Source: Actinomyces gerencseriae DSM 6844
Lineage (GTDB): Bacteria; Actinomycetota; Actinomycetes; Actinomycetales; Actinomycetaceae
Assembly (NCBI RefSeq): GCF_000429265.1
Contig: NZ_AUBN01000018.1
Span: 1-64,000, forward strand
DNA length: 64,000 nt
Direction of reading: 5' to 3'
Made by a program: the position numbers and the translations under genes
Shown: positions 56,621-64,000 of the stretch, in pieces
How the letters are laid out: every line of letters starts with the position of its first letter
Numbering within the stretch: the first letter of the stretch is position 1
The notes under the pieces: generated by a model
The model's input: the letters and a program-made list of their open reading frames with translations, nothing else
Database searches by the model: none
Told to the model about the DNA's origin: nothing

Positions 56621-56699
56621 AACCCATCCCCGCTTGCGCGGGGTGCACGCGACAGCCGACTACCACACAGGGTCATCCCCGCTGAGGCGCGAGGTCTAC
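56621..56699 (-). CRISPR. Two degenerate type I-E repeats with a 20-nt pseudo-spacer (CreA-like)
   Basis: Read on the minus strand: repeat B (56699-56671) with stem CCTCGC/GCGGGG, then pseudo-spacer (56668-56649), then repeat A (56648-56621) with the stem CCCCGC GCAA GCGGGG. Repeat A is close to the common actinobacterial I-E repeat; repeat B differs more but keeps the stem and the 8-nt handle ATGACCCT (56676-56669), which is like the ATGATCC handle. The offset of 49 nt is shorter than the usual 61, and there are only two units, so it is not an active array. The spacer matches the site at 56746-56762 (see there), as in CreA RNAs, which use divergent repeats and one spacer to guide Cascade to a toxin promoter. 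Confidence 0.65.
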
Positions 56700-56712
56700 G
56701 ACATCTGGCGCG

Positions 56713-56765
56713 GTGTGCTACTCTGCTTTCCGAGCTGAGGTGCGAACAGCAAACTAGCACACCTT
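56713..56765. promoter_or_regulatory. Leader of the 47-codon ORF with predicted Cascade target and AAG PAM
   Basis: On the minus strand AAG (56765-56763) is followed by a 17-nt site (56762-56746). Against the pseudo-spacer it matches at 1-5, 7-10 and 13-17 and differs at 6, 11 and 12. Seed and PAM fit type I-E; position 6 is unpaired in type I complexes. GTGTGCTA (56713-56720) and TAGCACAC (56755-56762) also form an 8-bp dyad with the target half. An extended -10 (TGCTACTCT, 56716-56724) is the best promoter candidate for the plus-strand ORF, placing the target just after the start of transcription. Confidence 0.6.
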
Positions 56766-56796
56766 AGCTCATGGAAACAGAAAGGAGGTGAACCCT

Positions 56797-56940
56797 ATGA
56801 CCACGATTCAACACGGTTCAAACGCGGACCGAAGGCCACCGAGCCCAGAAGAACTCCGCTTCCGCGCCGCACGGGTGCAGTACATGACTGCCTACGTGAA
56901 CCTCGTTTGCTCCATTCTCATCCTCCTATTGCAGCGATGA
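56797..56940 (+). CDS. 47-residue protein with C-terminal membrane helix (CreT-like toxin candidate)
   Basis: A small gene too short for routine calls. AGGAGGTGA (56784-56792) precedes ATG 56797 at ideal spacing. The product starts polar and basic (MTTIQHGSNADRRPPSPEEL) and ends in a hydrophobic helix (YMTAYVNLVCSILILLLQR), like small membrane toxins such as TisB or Fst. An 18-bp terminator follows 10 nt after the stop, so it is a unit of its own. It lies between a crRNA-like repeat pair, which can target its leader, and cas3. I do not recognise a family. A CRISPR-guarding toxin is the reading that explains the context; a peptide of another kind, or a toxic RNA from the same unit, are alternatives. 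Confidence 0.65.
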   Translation: MTTIQHGSNADRRPPSPEELRFRAARVQYMTAYVNLVCSILILLLQR

Positions 56941-56950
56941 GGCCGCTGGC

Positions 56951-56992
56951 GTCTGGCTGTGGCCGCAGCGGCAACTGCGGCCACAGCCAGAC
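56951..56992 (+). terminator. 18-bp terminator after the 47-codon ORF
   Basis: Arms 56951-56968 and 56975-56992 are perfectly complementary over 18 bp (gtctggctgtggccgcag) with a 6-nt loop. It starts 10 nt after the ORF stop and separates this unit from cas3. The remaining 200 nt to cas3 contain an imperfect dyad (57022-57066) and no recognised gene. Confidence 0.75.
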
Positions 56993-57192
56993 TACCCAGC
57001 ACGACAGTCCACCTCCAAGTCAAGTCGGCGACCCGGCCCGAGTCTCCGGCTCGCCGAGTCGACTTGAACATCCCGCCAATCAGCCGGTCTCTCCAAATCT
57101 TTAGCGTAACGATTCGGACACAGCGAGCATGCCGGTGTGACGGAGGCAATAATCTATCCCGGTCTCCAGGAATCTCCAAGGAAGAAGTCCCG

Positions 57193-60144
57193 ATGGAGCT
57201 CTCAACCCGCGCACGCTCCGTGTGGGCGAAGTTCGGCTACGACCCGGAGAGCGATCACTGGCTGCCGCTCTGGCTGCACCTGCTCGACGCCGCCGCGGTG
57301 GCCGAGCACCTTGCCCGACATTGGCTGGCCCCCACCACCCGCGATCTCATTGAGCGCGAGTTCGCGGACTCCGCCTCAGAACTGACCCCGGTGGAGGAGC
57401 TCTGCCTGCTCGCCTCCTGGATCGCCGGCGTTCACGACATCGGCAAGTGCACCCCGGCCTTCTCCGTCCAGGCCAAGGGCCTCGACGATCGCATGAAGGA
57501 GGCGGGACTGGCCCATGGGCCGATCGATCTTCTCGAGCGACGCAAAGTACCGCACGCCCTGGCTGGGCACCTGATCCTGGAGAACTGGCTCATGGACGAG
57601 CACGACTGGGACTTCGAACCCGCCGAGGCCCTCGCCTCCGTCGTCGGCGCCCATCACGGCATCCCACCCACCTCGGCGGCTCTCACCACCGACTACTACG
57701 GGCATGAGCACCTCCTCGGCGAGGATGAGGCGTGGAACGCCACCCGCCACGAACTCCTCGACCTCGTCGCACGACGCACCGATGCTGCGGACCTTCTCCC
57801 CCACTGGGCGCGGCACACGTGGCCCCAGCACTTCCTCGTCGAGCTGTCGGGATTGGTCATCGTCTCGGACTGGATCGCCTCGACCCAGGCCTATTTCCCG
57901 CTGCTGTCTCTTGAGGACGACGGTGCGCGCCTGCTCGCACCCGAGGCCCACGCGCTTCGCGTGGCCACCGGCCTGTCGCGTCTGGAGATCCCCGCGCCGT
58001 GGCGGCCCCGCGACGAGGGCGCCGATCCCGACGCTCTGCTCACCAGCCGCTTCGACCTGCCCGAGGGATCCCGAGCCACCGACGTTCAGGCGCGCACACT
58101 CCGGGCCGCCCGCTCCATGGGTCTGCCGGGCCTGCTCATCGTCCAGGAGTCCACGGGCGGAGGGAAGACCGAGGCCGCTCTCATGGCCGCCGAGGTACTC
58201 GCCGCCCGCACTCACCGCTCCGGGATCCTCTTCGCCCTGCCCACCCAGGCGACGACGGACGCCATGTTCTCCCGTGAGCTCGACTGGCTGGAGAGCATCG
58301 AGGAGGCGTACGCCGGCGAGGGCGCGCCGTCGGACTTCGCCGCTCAGCTCCTGCACGGGCGCGCTCGGCTGAACAAGGAAGCCCAGCAACTGCGACGCCG
58401 CGGTTACGAGATCCGCGACCGGCTCCTCGGATCACTCGACGACTCGACCGGCGAGACCCCACGCCCTATCGGGATCGGATGGGACGAGGAGGAGGCCCGG
58501 ACGGGGCACGTCACAGGCGCTGAGGACCGCCGCAGAGCCGATCTGGCGATCCTGGCCTGGTTCAGCGGGCGCAAGAAGTCGATGCTGTCGGACTTCGTCG
58601 TCACCACCGTGGACCACCTGCTCTTCGGGGCGATGCGCTCCCCGCACCTGGCCATGCGGCACCTGGGACTGTCCCGCAAGGTCGTCATCGTCGACGAGGT
58701 GCACTCCTACTCCACGTACATGAATGTCTACCTGGACCGGGTCCTGACCTGGCTCGCCGCCTACGGGGTGCCGGTGGTGCTCCTGTCGGCCACACTGTCC
58801 GAGGCGCGCTGCTCCTCCATGGTCGACGCCTACCGGCGGGGCCTGCGCCTGGCGGCGGGAGAACGTCTCCACCGCCGTCCCGCCCCTGAGAGTGTGCGCA
58901 CTCCCTTCCCCTGCCTGGTCACCGCTGGTGAGGATCGTACCGAGGTCGTCGCCACGGCGTCGGGACGGCGCAGCACGATCAGCCTCAGACGGCTCGCGAA
59001 GGACGCCCTGGTCCCGCTCCTGGAGGAGGCCCTCGCCGACGGCGGCTGCGCACTGGTGGTCCGCAATACGGTGCGACGCGCGCAGGAGACCTATGAGACG
59101 CTGCGCGAGCGTTTCGGCGAGGACGTCGGTCTCAACCACGCCCGCTTCACCATCGGCGACAGGCTCGCCAAGGACAAGGACCTCCTCGACCGCTTCGGTC
59201 CTCCGCGCAAGGCCGGAAGGCGCCCGCACCGGGCCATCGTCGTGGCCACTCAGGTCGTCGAGCAGTCCCTCGATGTCGACTTCGACCTGCTCGTCACCGA
59301 TCTCGCGCCTATCGACCTGGTCCTCCAGCGCATAGGACGTCTGCACCGTCACCAGCGGCAGCGGCCGCCCCGACTCGCCACCCCCACCTGCTGCATCGAC
59401 TGGCTGCCGTCGACGTCGTCCCCCGAGCCCTCGTTGGAACCGGGGGCCAAGGCGATCTACGGCGAGCAGGACATGCTCATGAGCGCGGCCGCCCTGGACC
59501 GGGTGATCAACGGTTCCGGCGTCGTCACGGTCCCCGACGACGTCCACGACCTCATCGAGGCCGTCTACGGCTCCGACGCCCCGATTCCGCCGTTGTGGCG
59601 GGAGGCGGTCGCCCACGCTCGAGAGACCCGAGCGACGGAGGACCGCGCGAAGCATGACGCGGCCCAGGGCTTCCTTCTCAACGAGCCCGAGCGGAGCGGG
59701 AAGAACTCCTCCCTGGTCGGCTGGCTGCATACGACGGCCTCCGACAACGAGGAGAAGGGGCACGCCCAGGTCCGCGACGGCGAGGACTCCCTGGAGGTCA
59801 TTCTCCTGGACCTGCGCCGAGCAGGCGGCCAGGAGGAGTTGCGCACTCTGCCGTCCGCGCCGGAGGCGCCGAGCACCATGATCCCCACAGACTGCGCCCC
59901 GGACAAGAAGGTCGTGCGCGCCATGGCCCTGTCCGCCGTGAGACTGCCCCCGCGCCTGAGCAACCCGCGCAGGATCGACCAGATCATCGATGAGCTGGAG
60001 AAACGTGTCGTACCCGCCTGGCAGGCTGACCCGCAGCTCCGCGGACAGCTGTTCCTCCTCCTGGAGGACGGCCGAGCGCAGCTGGCCGACACCGTACTCG
60101 AGTACTCCCCATCCACCGGGCTCAAGGAGGTCCATTCCGAATGA
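57193..60144 (+). CDS. cas3: CRISPR-associated helicase/nuclease Cas3 (type I-E)
   Basis: A 983-residue effector that unwinds and degrades DNA marked by Cascade. The HD nuclease domain leads (GVHDIGK, His81-Asp82; VPHALAGHL; ASVVGAHHGIPP). The SF2 helicase has Walker A ESTGGGKTEAAL (Lys near 325), DEVH box VIVDEVHSYSTY (near 501), SATLSEARC, and motif VI region VEQSLDVDFDLLVTDLAPID with QRIGRLHRH. The C-terminal domain closes the protein. ATG 57193 has AAGGAAG upstream; the frame is open earlier through non-conserved sequence. It overlaps casA by four bases (ATGA), so the operon is coupled. Confidence 0.95.
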   Translation: MELSTRARSVWAKFGYDPESDHWLPLWLHLLDAAAVAEHLARHWLAPTTRDLIEREFADSASELTPVEELCLLASWIAGVHDIGKCTPAFSVQAKGLDDRMKEAGLAHGPIDLLERRKVPHALAGHLILENWLMDEHDWDFEPAEALASVVGAHHGIPPTSAALTTDYYGHEHLLGEDEAWNATRHELLDLVARRTDAADLLPHWARHTWPQHFLVELSGLVIVSDWIASTQAYFPLLSLEDDGARLLAPEAHALRVATGLSRLEIPAPWRPRDEGADPDALLTSRFDLPEGSRATDVQARTLRAARSMGLPGLLIVQESTGGGKTEAALMAAEVLAARTHRSGILFALPTQATTDAMFSRELDWLESIEEAYAGEGAPSDFAAQLLHGRARLNKEAQQLRRRGYEIRDRLLGSLDDSTGETPRPIGIGWDEEEARTGHVTGAEDRRRADLAILAWFSGRKKSMLSDFVVTTVDHLLFGAMRSPHLAMRHLGLSRKVVIVDEVHSYSTYMNVYLDRVLTWLAAYGVPVVLLSATLSEARCSSMVDAYRRGLRLAAGERLHRRPAPESVRTPFPCLVTAGEDRTEVVATASGRRSTISLRRLAKDALVPLLEEALADGGCALVVRNTVRRAQETYETLRERFGEDVGLNHARFTIGDRLAKDKDLLDRFGPPRKAGRRPHRAIVVATQVVEQSLDVDFDLLVTDLAPIDLVLQRIGRLHRHQRQRPPRLATPTCCIDWLPSTSSPEPSLEPGAKAIYGEQDMLMSAAALDRVINGSGVVTVPDDVHDLIEAVYGSDAPIPPLWREAVAHARETRATEDRAKHDAAQGFLLNEPERSGKNSSLVGWLHTTASDNEEKGHAQVRDGEDSLEVILLDLRRAGGQEELRTLPSAPEAPSTMIPTDCAPDKKVVRAMALSAVRLPPRLSNPRRIDQIIDELEKRVVPAWQADPQLRGQLFLLLEDGRAQLADTVLEYSPSTGLKEVHSE

Positions 60145-61808
60145 CAGCGAGTTTCAATCTTCTCGACGAGCCCTGGATCCGGGTGACCCGGCTCGACGGC
60201 GCCCCCGCCGAGGTCTCCCTTCTCGCCCTCTTCCGGGAGGCGACGGACATCGCCGGGATCCACGGCGAGATCGCCAGTCAGGACGTGGCCATCCTGCGCC
60301 TGCTGCTGGCCATCAGCCACCGCACCATGGACGGGCCGGAGGACCTGGACACCTGGAGGGAGTACTGGAAGGACCCGGAGCGCCTGGGGCGGGACGCCGC
60401 CGCCTACCTGGAGCGCTACAGGGAGCGCTTCGACCTGCGCGACCCGGACCGTCCGTTCTTCCAGGTCGCGGGGATCCACGCGGCATCGGGCAAGATCTCG
60501 GAGCTGGAGTCCCTCATCGTGGACGTCCCCAACGGCAACCCCTTCTTCACGACCCGTATCGCTCAAGGGCTGGAATCCATCAGTTGGGCGGAGGCGGCCA
60601 GATGGCTGGTGCACGTTCATGCCTTCGATCCGTCCGGCATCCGCACCGGAGCCGTCGGCGACCCGCGGGTCAAAGGAGGAAAGGGATACCCGATCGGTCC
60701 TGGTTGGACGGGGCAGATCGGCACCGTGACCGTGACGGGCGAGAGTCTGGAGCGAACGCTGCTCCTCAACACCGTCGTCTGCGAGAGACTCCCTGACCTG
60801 GCCAACGTCGATCCGGAGCAGGATCTCGCGCCCTGGGAGCGTGAGAGTGATGGCCCGGCGGGCTCCCACGATCTGGTGCCCGCGGGCCCCGTCTCCTGCT
60901 ACACGTGGCAGACGCGCCGCACGCTGCTGCACGGCGACGACGCGGGCGTCACCGGCCTGTTCCTCGGCAACGGGGACAAGGCAACGCCTCAGAACCGCTA
61001 TCTGGTCGAGCCGATGACCGCGTGGCGCTACTCCGAGCCGCAGACCAGGAAGTTCAAGGCGCCCGTCTACATGCCGCGCAAGCTGCCGACGGACCGGGCC
61101 TTCTGGCGGGGACTGTCGACCCTCGTGGCTCAGTTGAGCCCGCCGATCACGGTGAAGGGTGCCGGAGAGGTGACGCGGTACCGCTCCCCCGGTGTCGTCT
61201 CCTTCTACCAGGAGCTCATGCGCCGCAGGATCGTGCCCGCAAGCGGCCTCATTCCCCTGCACGCCGTCGGCATCGAGTACGGGGCCCAGGAGGCGGTCGT
61301 CACCGAGCTCGTCGACGACGTCCTGACGCTGCCCGCCGGTCTGCTCGACCCCGAGAACACGAGACTGCTCGCCATTGTGCACGATGCCATGGAGGAGACG
61401 GATCATGTCGCCTCCGCACTGCGGAACCTGGCCGGGAACCTGGATCGTGCGCGCGGCGGGAGCCCGGAGACGGCCTCGGCCGCGCGCGAGCATACCGGCG
61501 CCTCCTTCTACCAGGTTATCGACGAGCGCTTCCCCCGTTGGCTCGCCTCCCTCGATGGAGCGGACCCGGCCGAAGCTCGCGACCAGTGGCGCAGCCTGCT
61601 GCGCTCCGAGGCCTGGAGGCAGCAGGAGGCGCTCGCCTCCGCCGTGCCGGACACCGCCTTCGCCGGACGCAGGGAGGGGCAGGGACGGACGGACGTCGGC
61701 AAGGCGCTGTTCTTCTTCCGTCGCGCTCTGAACAAGGCGATACCGGCACCCGCGCAGCAAGACGTACCTGTTGAGAACAATAAGAACGCAGAAAGGACAC
61801 CGGCATGA
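60141..61808 (+). CDS. casA: Cascade large subunit Cse1/CasA (Cas8e)
   Basis: A 555-residue Cas8e. It recognises the PAM and recruits Cas3 in the I-E Cascade. The N-terminus has NLLDEPWIRVTRLDG and ALFREATDIAGIHGE, the usual Cse1 opening; FDLRDPDRPFFQV and LVHVHAFDPSGIRTG are further family hallmarks, as is the central WQTRRTLLHGDDAGVTGLFLG. The C-terminal four-helix bundle is rich in Ala/Arg. It overlaps cas3 and casB by four bases each. Confidence 0.95.
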   Translation: MTASFNLLDEPWIRVTRLDGAPAEVSLLALFREATDIAGIHGEIASQDVAILRLLLAISHRTMDGPEDLDTWREYWKDPERLGRDAAAYLERYRERFDLRDPDRPFFQVAGIHAASGKISELESLIVDVPNGNPFFTTRIAQGLESISWAEAARWLVHVHAFDPSGIRTGAVGDPRVKGGKGYPIGPGWTGQIGTVTVTGESLERTLLLNTVVCERLPDLANVDPEQDLAPWERESDGPAGSHDLVPAGPVSCYTWQTRRTLLHGDDAGVTGLFLGNGDKATPQNRYLVEPMTAWRYSEPQTRKFKAPVYMPRKLPTDRAFWRGLSTLVAQLSPPITVKGAGEVTRYRSPGVVSFYQELMRRRIVPASGLIPLHAVGIEYGAQEAVVTELVDDVLTLPAGLLDPENTRLLAIVHDAMEETDHVASALRNLAGNLDRARGGSPETASAAREHTGASFYQVIDERFPRWLASLDGADPAEARDQWRSLLRSEAWRQQEALASAVPDTAFAGRREGQGRTDVGKALFFFRRALNKAIPAPAQQDVPVENNKNAERTPA

Positions 61809-62515
61809 CAGTGTCGGATACCAAAACACCCAGGGAGACCGACAGTGCGCCGCCCGAGTCACGACAGCGAGCACGCCGTCTCGCAGAGGACGTCGGCCGC
61901 CTCGTGGACTGGCGCATAGGCGGTCCACGCGGACTGCAGGCTCGGTATCTGCACAACGAATCACGAGCCCGTGGTGAGATGGCCGCCCTGCGCAAGGGGG
62001 CCAGTAGGGACTCCGGTGAGCTGCCCGAGATCTGGGAGCTCACGAGCGTCCACGTTCCCGACTATGCGGGAGATGCTCCCACGTGGGAGGAAACGGCCGT
62101 CCACACCGCCATGACGCTCTACGCCGTGCACCAGCAGTCGCGGACCGAGCCCATGTTCGCGCCCGGAAGAGGACTCGGACGCGCCGCCCGCAGTCTGATC
62201 GGTCCGCCGGACGAGGAGAACCCCTCGGCCCGAGCACGCTTCAACGCCCTGGTGACCTCGACGACCGTCACCGAGTTGCGCCACCACCTGCGGGGCCTCA
62301 TCTCGTTGCTCCGGGCCCGGAATATCGCCCTGGATCACGCCATGCTCGCCGACGACATCCTCCACTTCCAGCAACCGGGCGGAGCGAAGAAGGTTCGCCT
62401 GGCCTGGGCGCGGCAGTACTACTCCCTGCCCGCCGAGTCCCCGCTCACCGCCGACGATGCCGCTCCGGCATCCGAGACAGACTCAACCACCACCTCACCG
62501 ACCTCGGAGAACTGA
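61805..62515 (+). CDS. casB: Cascade small subunit Cse2/CasB
   Basis: A 236-residue helical protein, present in two copies per Cascade, that stabilises the R-loop. The pattern LRKGASRDSGELPEIWEL and AVHTAMTLYAVHQQS with the basic C-terminal part (LRHHLRGLISLLRARNIALD and RLAWARQYY) is that of Cse2. It is somewhat longer than the E. coli protein through Ser/Thr/Asp-rich ends. Start overlaps casA; two bases separate its stop from casC. Confidence 0.92.
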   Translation: MTVSDTKTPRETDSAPPESRQRARRLAEDVGRLVDWRIGGPRGLQARYLHNESRARGEMAALRKGASRDSGELPEIWELTSVHVPDYAGDAPTWEETAVHTAMTLYAVHQQSRTEPMFAPGRGLGRAARSLIGPPDEENPSARARFNALVTSTTVTELRHHLRGLISLLRARNIALDHAMLADDILHFQQPGGAKKVRLAWARQYYSLPAESPLTADDAAPASETDSTTTSPTSEN

Positions 62516-62517
62516 CT

Positions 62518-63645
62518 ATGAGCACCTACGTCGATATCCACATCATCCAGAATCTGCCGCCCTCCTGCGTCAACCGGGACGACTCGGGCTCGCCCAAGTC
62601 CGCCGTCTACGGCGGTGTCCGCCGCCTGCGAGTCTCCAGCCAGTCCTGGAAACGGGCGACGCGCCTGTACTTCAACGATCTGCTGGACGCCGAGGACGTC
62701 GGCGTGCGCACCAAGCGGGTCGTCGAGGTGCTGGCCTCGACGATTGCGAAGGATGCGCCCGAGCTCGCGGAGAACGCCGCCGGGCTCTCCGAGGGCGTGT
62801 TCAAGGCGGCCAGGATCAAGCTCTCGCCTCCGCGCGGCAAGAAGGACGGAACGCAGGAGTCCGGCTACCTCCTGTTCCTGTCCACCAGCCAGATCGCGCG
62901 CCTGGCCGAGCTGGCCATCTCCTCGGCCCGCGACGGAGAGGCACTCGACGCCAAGACGGTCAAGAAGATCTTCAAGGAGGCGCACGCCGTCGACATCGCG
63001 CTCTTCGGCCGCATGGTCGCCGACGACACCGATCTCAACATCGACGCCGCCTGCCAGGTGGCCCACGCCATCTCCACGCACGCCGCCGAGAACGAGTACG
63101 ACTTCTTCACCGCCGTCGACGATGAGAAGAACCGCTCGGAGGAGGAGGACGCCGGCGCCGGCATGATGGGCACGGTCGAGTTCTCCTCGGCCACCATGTA
63201 CCGCTACGCCACCGTCAATCTCGACATGCTGGTCGAGAACCTCGGGGACGGCAACGTGGCGCTGCGGGCGCTGGAGGTCTTCATCAAGGGCTTCTGCCTG
63301 TCCATGCCCACCGGCAAGCAGAACACCTTCGCCAACCGGACCCTGCCCGAGACCGTCGTCATCTCCGTCCGCGATGATCAGCCCGTCTCCCTCGTCGGCG
63401 CCTTCGAGGAACCGGTGCCGGAGGCCTCCGGCCGCGGTTACATCGACCGTTCGGTGAGTGGGCTCGCCCAGTACGCCGAGACGATCGAGAAGAACTACGG
63501 GTTGAGGCCGCTGGACAGTTTCGTCGTCGCCCTCAAGGACTCCGACGCCGTCTTCTCTCTCGGTGAGCGCGTGTCCTTCGCCGACCTGCCCGGCCGAGTC
63601 CGCCAGGCCGTGGCTCCACGTATGAACCGTGAGGAGCGGGGCTGA
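62518..63645 (+). CDS. casC: Cascade backbone subunit Cse4/CasC (Cas7e)
   Basis: A 375-residue RAMP protein; six copies bind the crRNA spacer and kink it at every sixth base. Family hallmarks are YVDIHIIQNLPPSCVNRDDS at the N-terminus, VYGGVRRLRVSSQSWKRATR, the glutamate/serine loop GTVEFSSATMYRYA and KGFCLSMPTGKQNTFANRTL. ATG 62518 starts two bases after casB. The stop overlaps the casD start by one base (TGATG). Confidence 0.95.
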   Translation: MSTYVDIHIIQNLPPSCVNRDDSGSPKSAVYGGVRRLRVSSQSWKRATRLYFNDLLDAEDVGVRTKRVVEVLASTIAKDAPELAENAAGLSEGVFKAARIKLSPPRGKKDGTQESGYLLFLSTSQIARLAELAISSARDGEALDAKTVKKIFKEAHAVDIALFGRMVADDTDLNIDAACQVAHAISTHAAENEYDFFTAVDDEKNRSEEEDAGAGMMGTVEFSSATMYRYATVNLDMLVENLGDGNVALRALEVFIKGFCLSMPTGKQNTFANRTLPETVVISVRDDQPVSLVGAFEEPVPEASGRGYIDRSVSGLAQYAETIEKNYGLRPLDSFVVALKDSDAVFSLGERVSFADLPGRVRQAVAPRMNREERG

Positions 63646-64000
63646 TGACCGTCCTCCTCCTGCGAATCGCAGGACCCCTGCAGGCCTGGGGGGTGAGATC
63701 GCGCTTCACCGTCCGTTCGACTGAGCTCGCGCCGACCAGGAGCGGCATCATCGGCATGGTGGCGGCCGCTGTCGGTCGTCGCCGGACGGACCCGATCGAG
63801 GACCTCCTGGCCCTGCGGTTCGGGGTGCGCAAGGACCAGCCCGGTCGAGTCATCAGGGACTTCCACACGGCACGCACCCTCGACGGCAAGGAATCCATGC
63901 CCCTGTCGAACCGGTACTATCTCGCCGATGCCGTTTTCCTCGCCGGTATCGAAGGCGATCGGCCCCTTCTGGAAGGAATCGACGAGGCGCTTCAGCATCC
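63645..64000 (+). CDS. casD: Cascade subunit Cas5e/CasD, N-terminal part (cut by window edge)
   Basis: The first 118 codons of Cas5e, the RAMP subunit that holds the 5' handle of crRNA. The sequence begins MTVLLLRIAGPLQAWGVRSR and continues FTVRSTELAPTRSGIIGMVA then AVGRRRTDPIEDLLALRFGV, a typical Cas5e opening. The genes for Cas6e, Cas1, Cas2 and any full array would lie to the right and are not seen. Confidence 0.93.
   Translation, partial: MTVLLLRIAGPLQAWGVRSRFTVRSTELAPTRSGIIGMVAAAVGRRRTDPIEDLLALRFGVRKDQPGRVIRDFHTARTLDGKESMPLSNRYYLADAVFLAGIEGDRPLLEGIDEALQH

Noticed and set aside
56713..56729. Second possible pseudo-spacer target on the plus strand (GTGTGCTA half of the dyad)
   Set aside because: It shares the seed only through the dyad, is preceded by GCG rather than a known PAM, and matches worse after position 8.
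56579..56767. A 62-codon plus-strand frame across the repeat pair
   Set aside because: Its reading (SPLARGARDS, VIPAEARGL) is the usual chance translation of I-E repeats; no ribosome site.

Overview
The window is high-GC, densely coding actinobacterial DNA. The 5' part of the 16S rRNA gene, a WhiB1-type regulator, a PdtaS-type kinase, the UPF0182/PPA1309/UvrD2/NudC gene block and many GTG starts point to the Actinomycetaceae (Actinomyces or Schaalia type). This is an inference from gene content and 16S character, not a placement.

Layout. 1-570: start of an rRNA operon on the minus strand with its promoter. 929-5915: NAD-malic enzyme and the gatCAB amidotransferase operon. 6220-8387: an L,D-transpeptidase with a clear promoter and strong terminators. 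8401-11666: ligA coupled to a SRAP/HMCES-type abasic-site protein. 11974-15234: a large FHA-FtsK/SpoIIIE ATPase without secretion partners. 15400-17334: whiB1 and pdtaS. 17387-20865: small stress-type genes, then thyA and folA. 20980-24150: a four-gene osmoprotectant ABC transporter operon. 24251-31729: PadR regulator, oxidoreductase, a frameshifted DUF1304 gene, SGNH hydrolase, fumC, a CsbD protein and an NCS1 permease under a 22-bp palindrome. 31924-34977: a NarL-type two-component system divergent from a CPBP protease across a 20-bp palindrome. 35109-36836: a membrane-anchored esterase.

36975-42909 is a decayed element in the initiator tRNA gene. An intact tRNA-fMet lies at the right end and a 38-bp copy of its 3' part at the left end. 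Between them are a truncated parA, an IS3 remnant, a TetR/MFS efflux pair, a GNAT enzyme, a replication-type HTH protein, an excisionase-like protein and an XRE-like regulator, but no integrase. 42989-56508 returns to conserved actinobacterial chromosome: UPF0182, PPA1309, DUF2342, Lon-like PDZ protease, ThiF/cyclodehydratase-like protein, UvrD2, NudC and a cysteine desulfurase.

From 57193 to the right edge runs a type I-E CRISPR-Cas operon (cas3, casA, casB, casC, start of casD). Just upstream, 56564-56992 holds the most interesting structure. Two degenerate I-E repeats flank a 20-nt pseudo-spacer. A 47-codon hydrophobic ORF follows, with a perfect Shine-Dalgarno and its own terminator. Read on the minus strand, the pseudo-spacer matches a site just upstream of that ORF at 14 of its first 17 positions. 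The match starts directly after an AAG PAM, and position 6 (tolerated in type I) is one of the three mismatches. This is the architecture of a CreTA module, a toxin repressed by Cascade through a crRNA-like antitoxin, here apparently guarding an actinobacterial I-E system with a small membrane protein.
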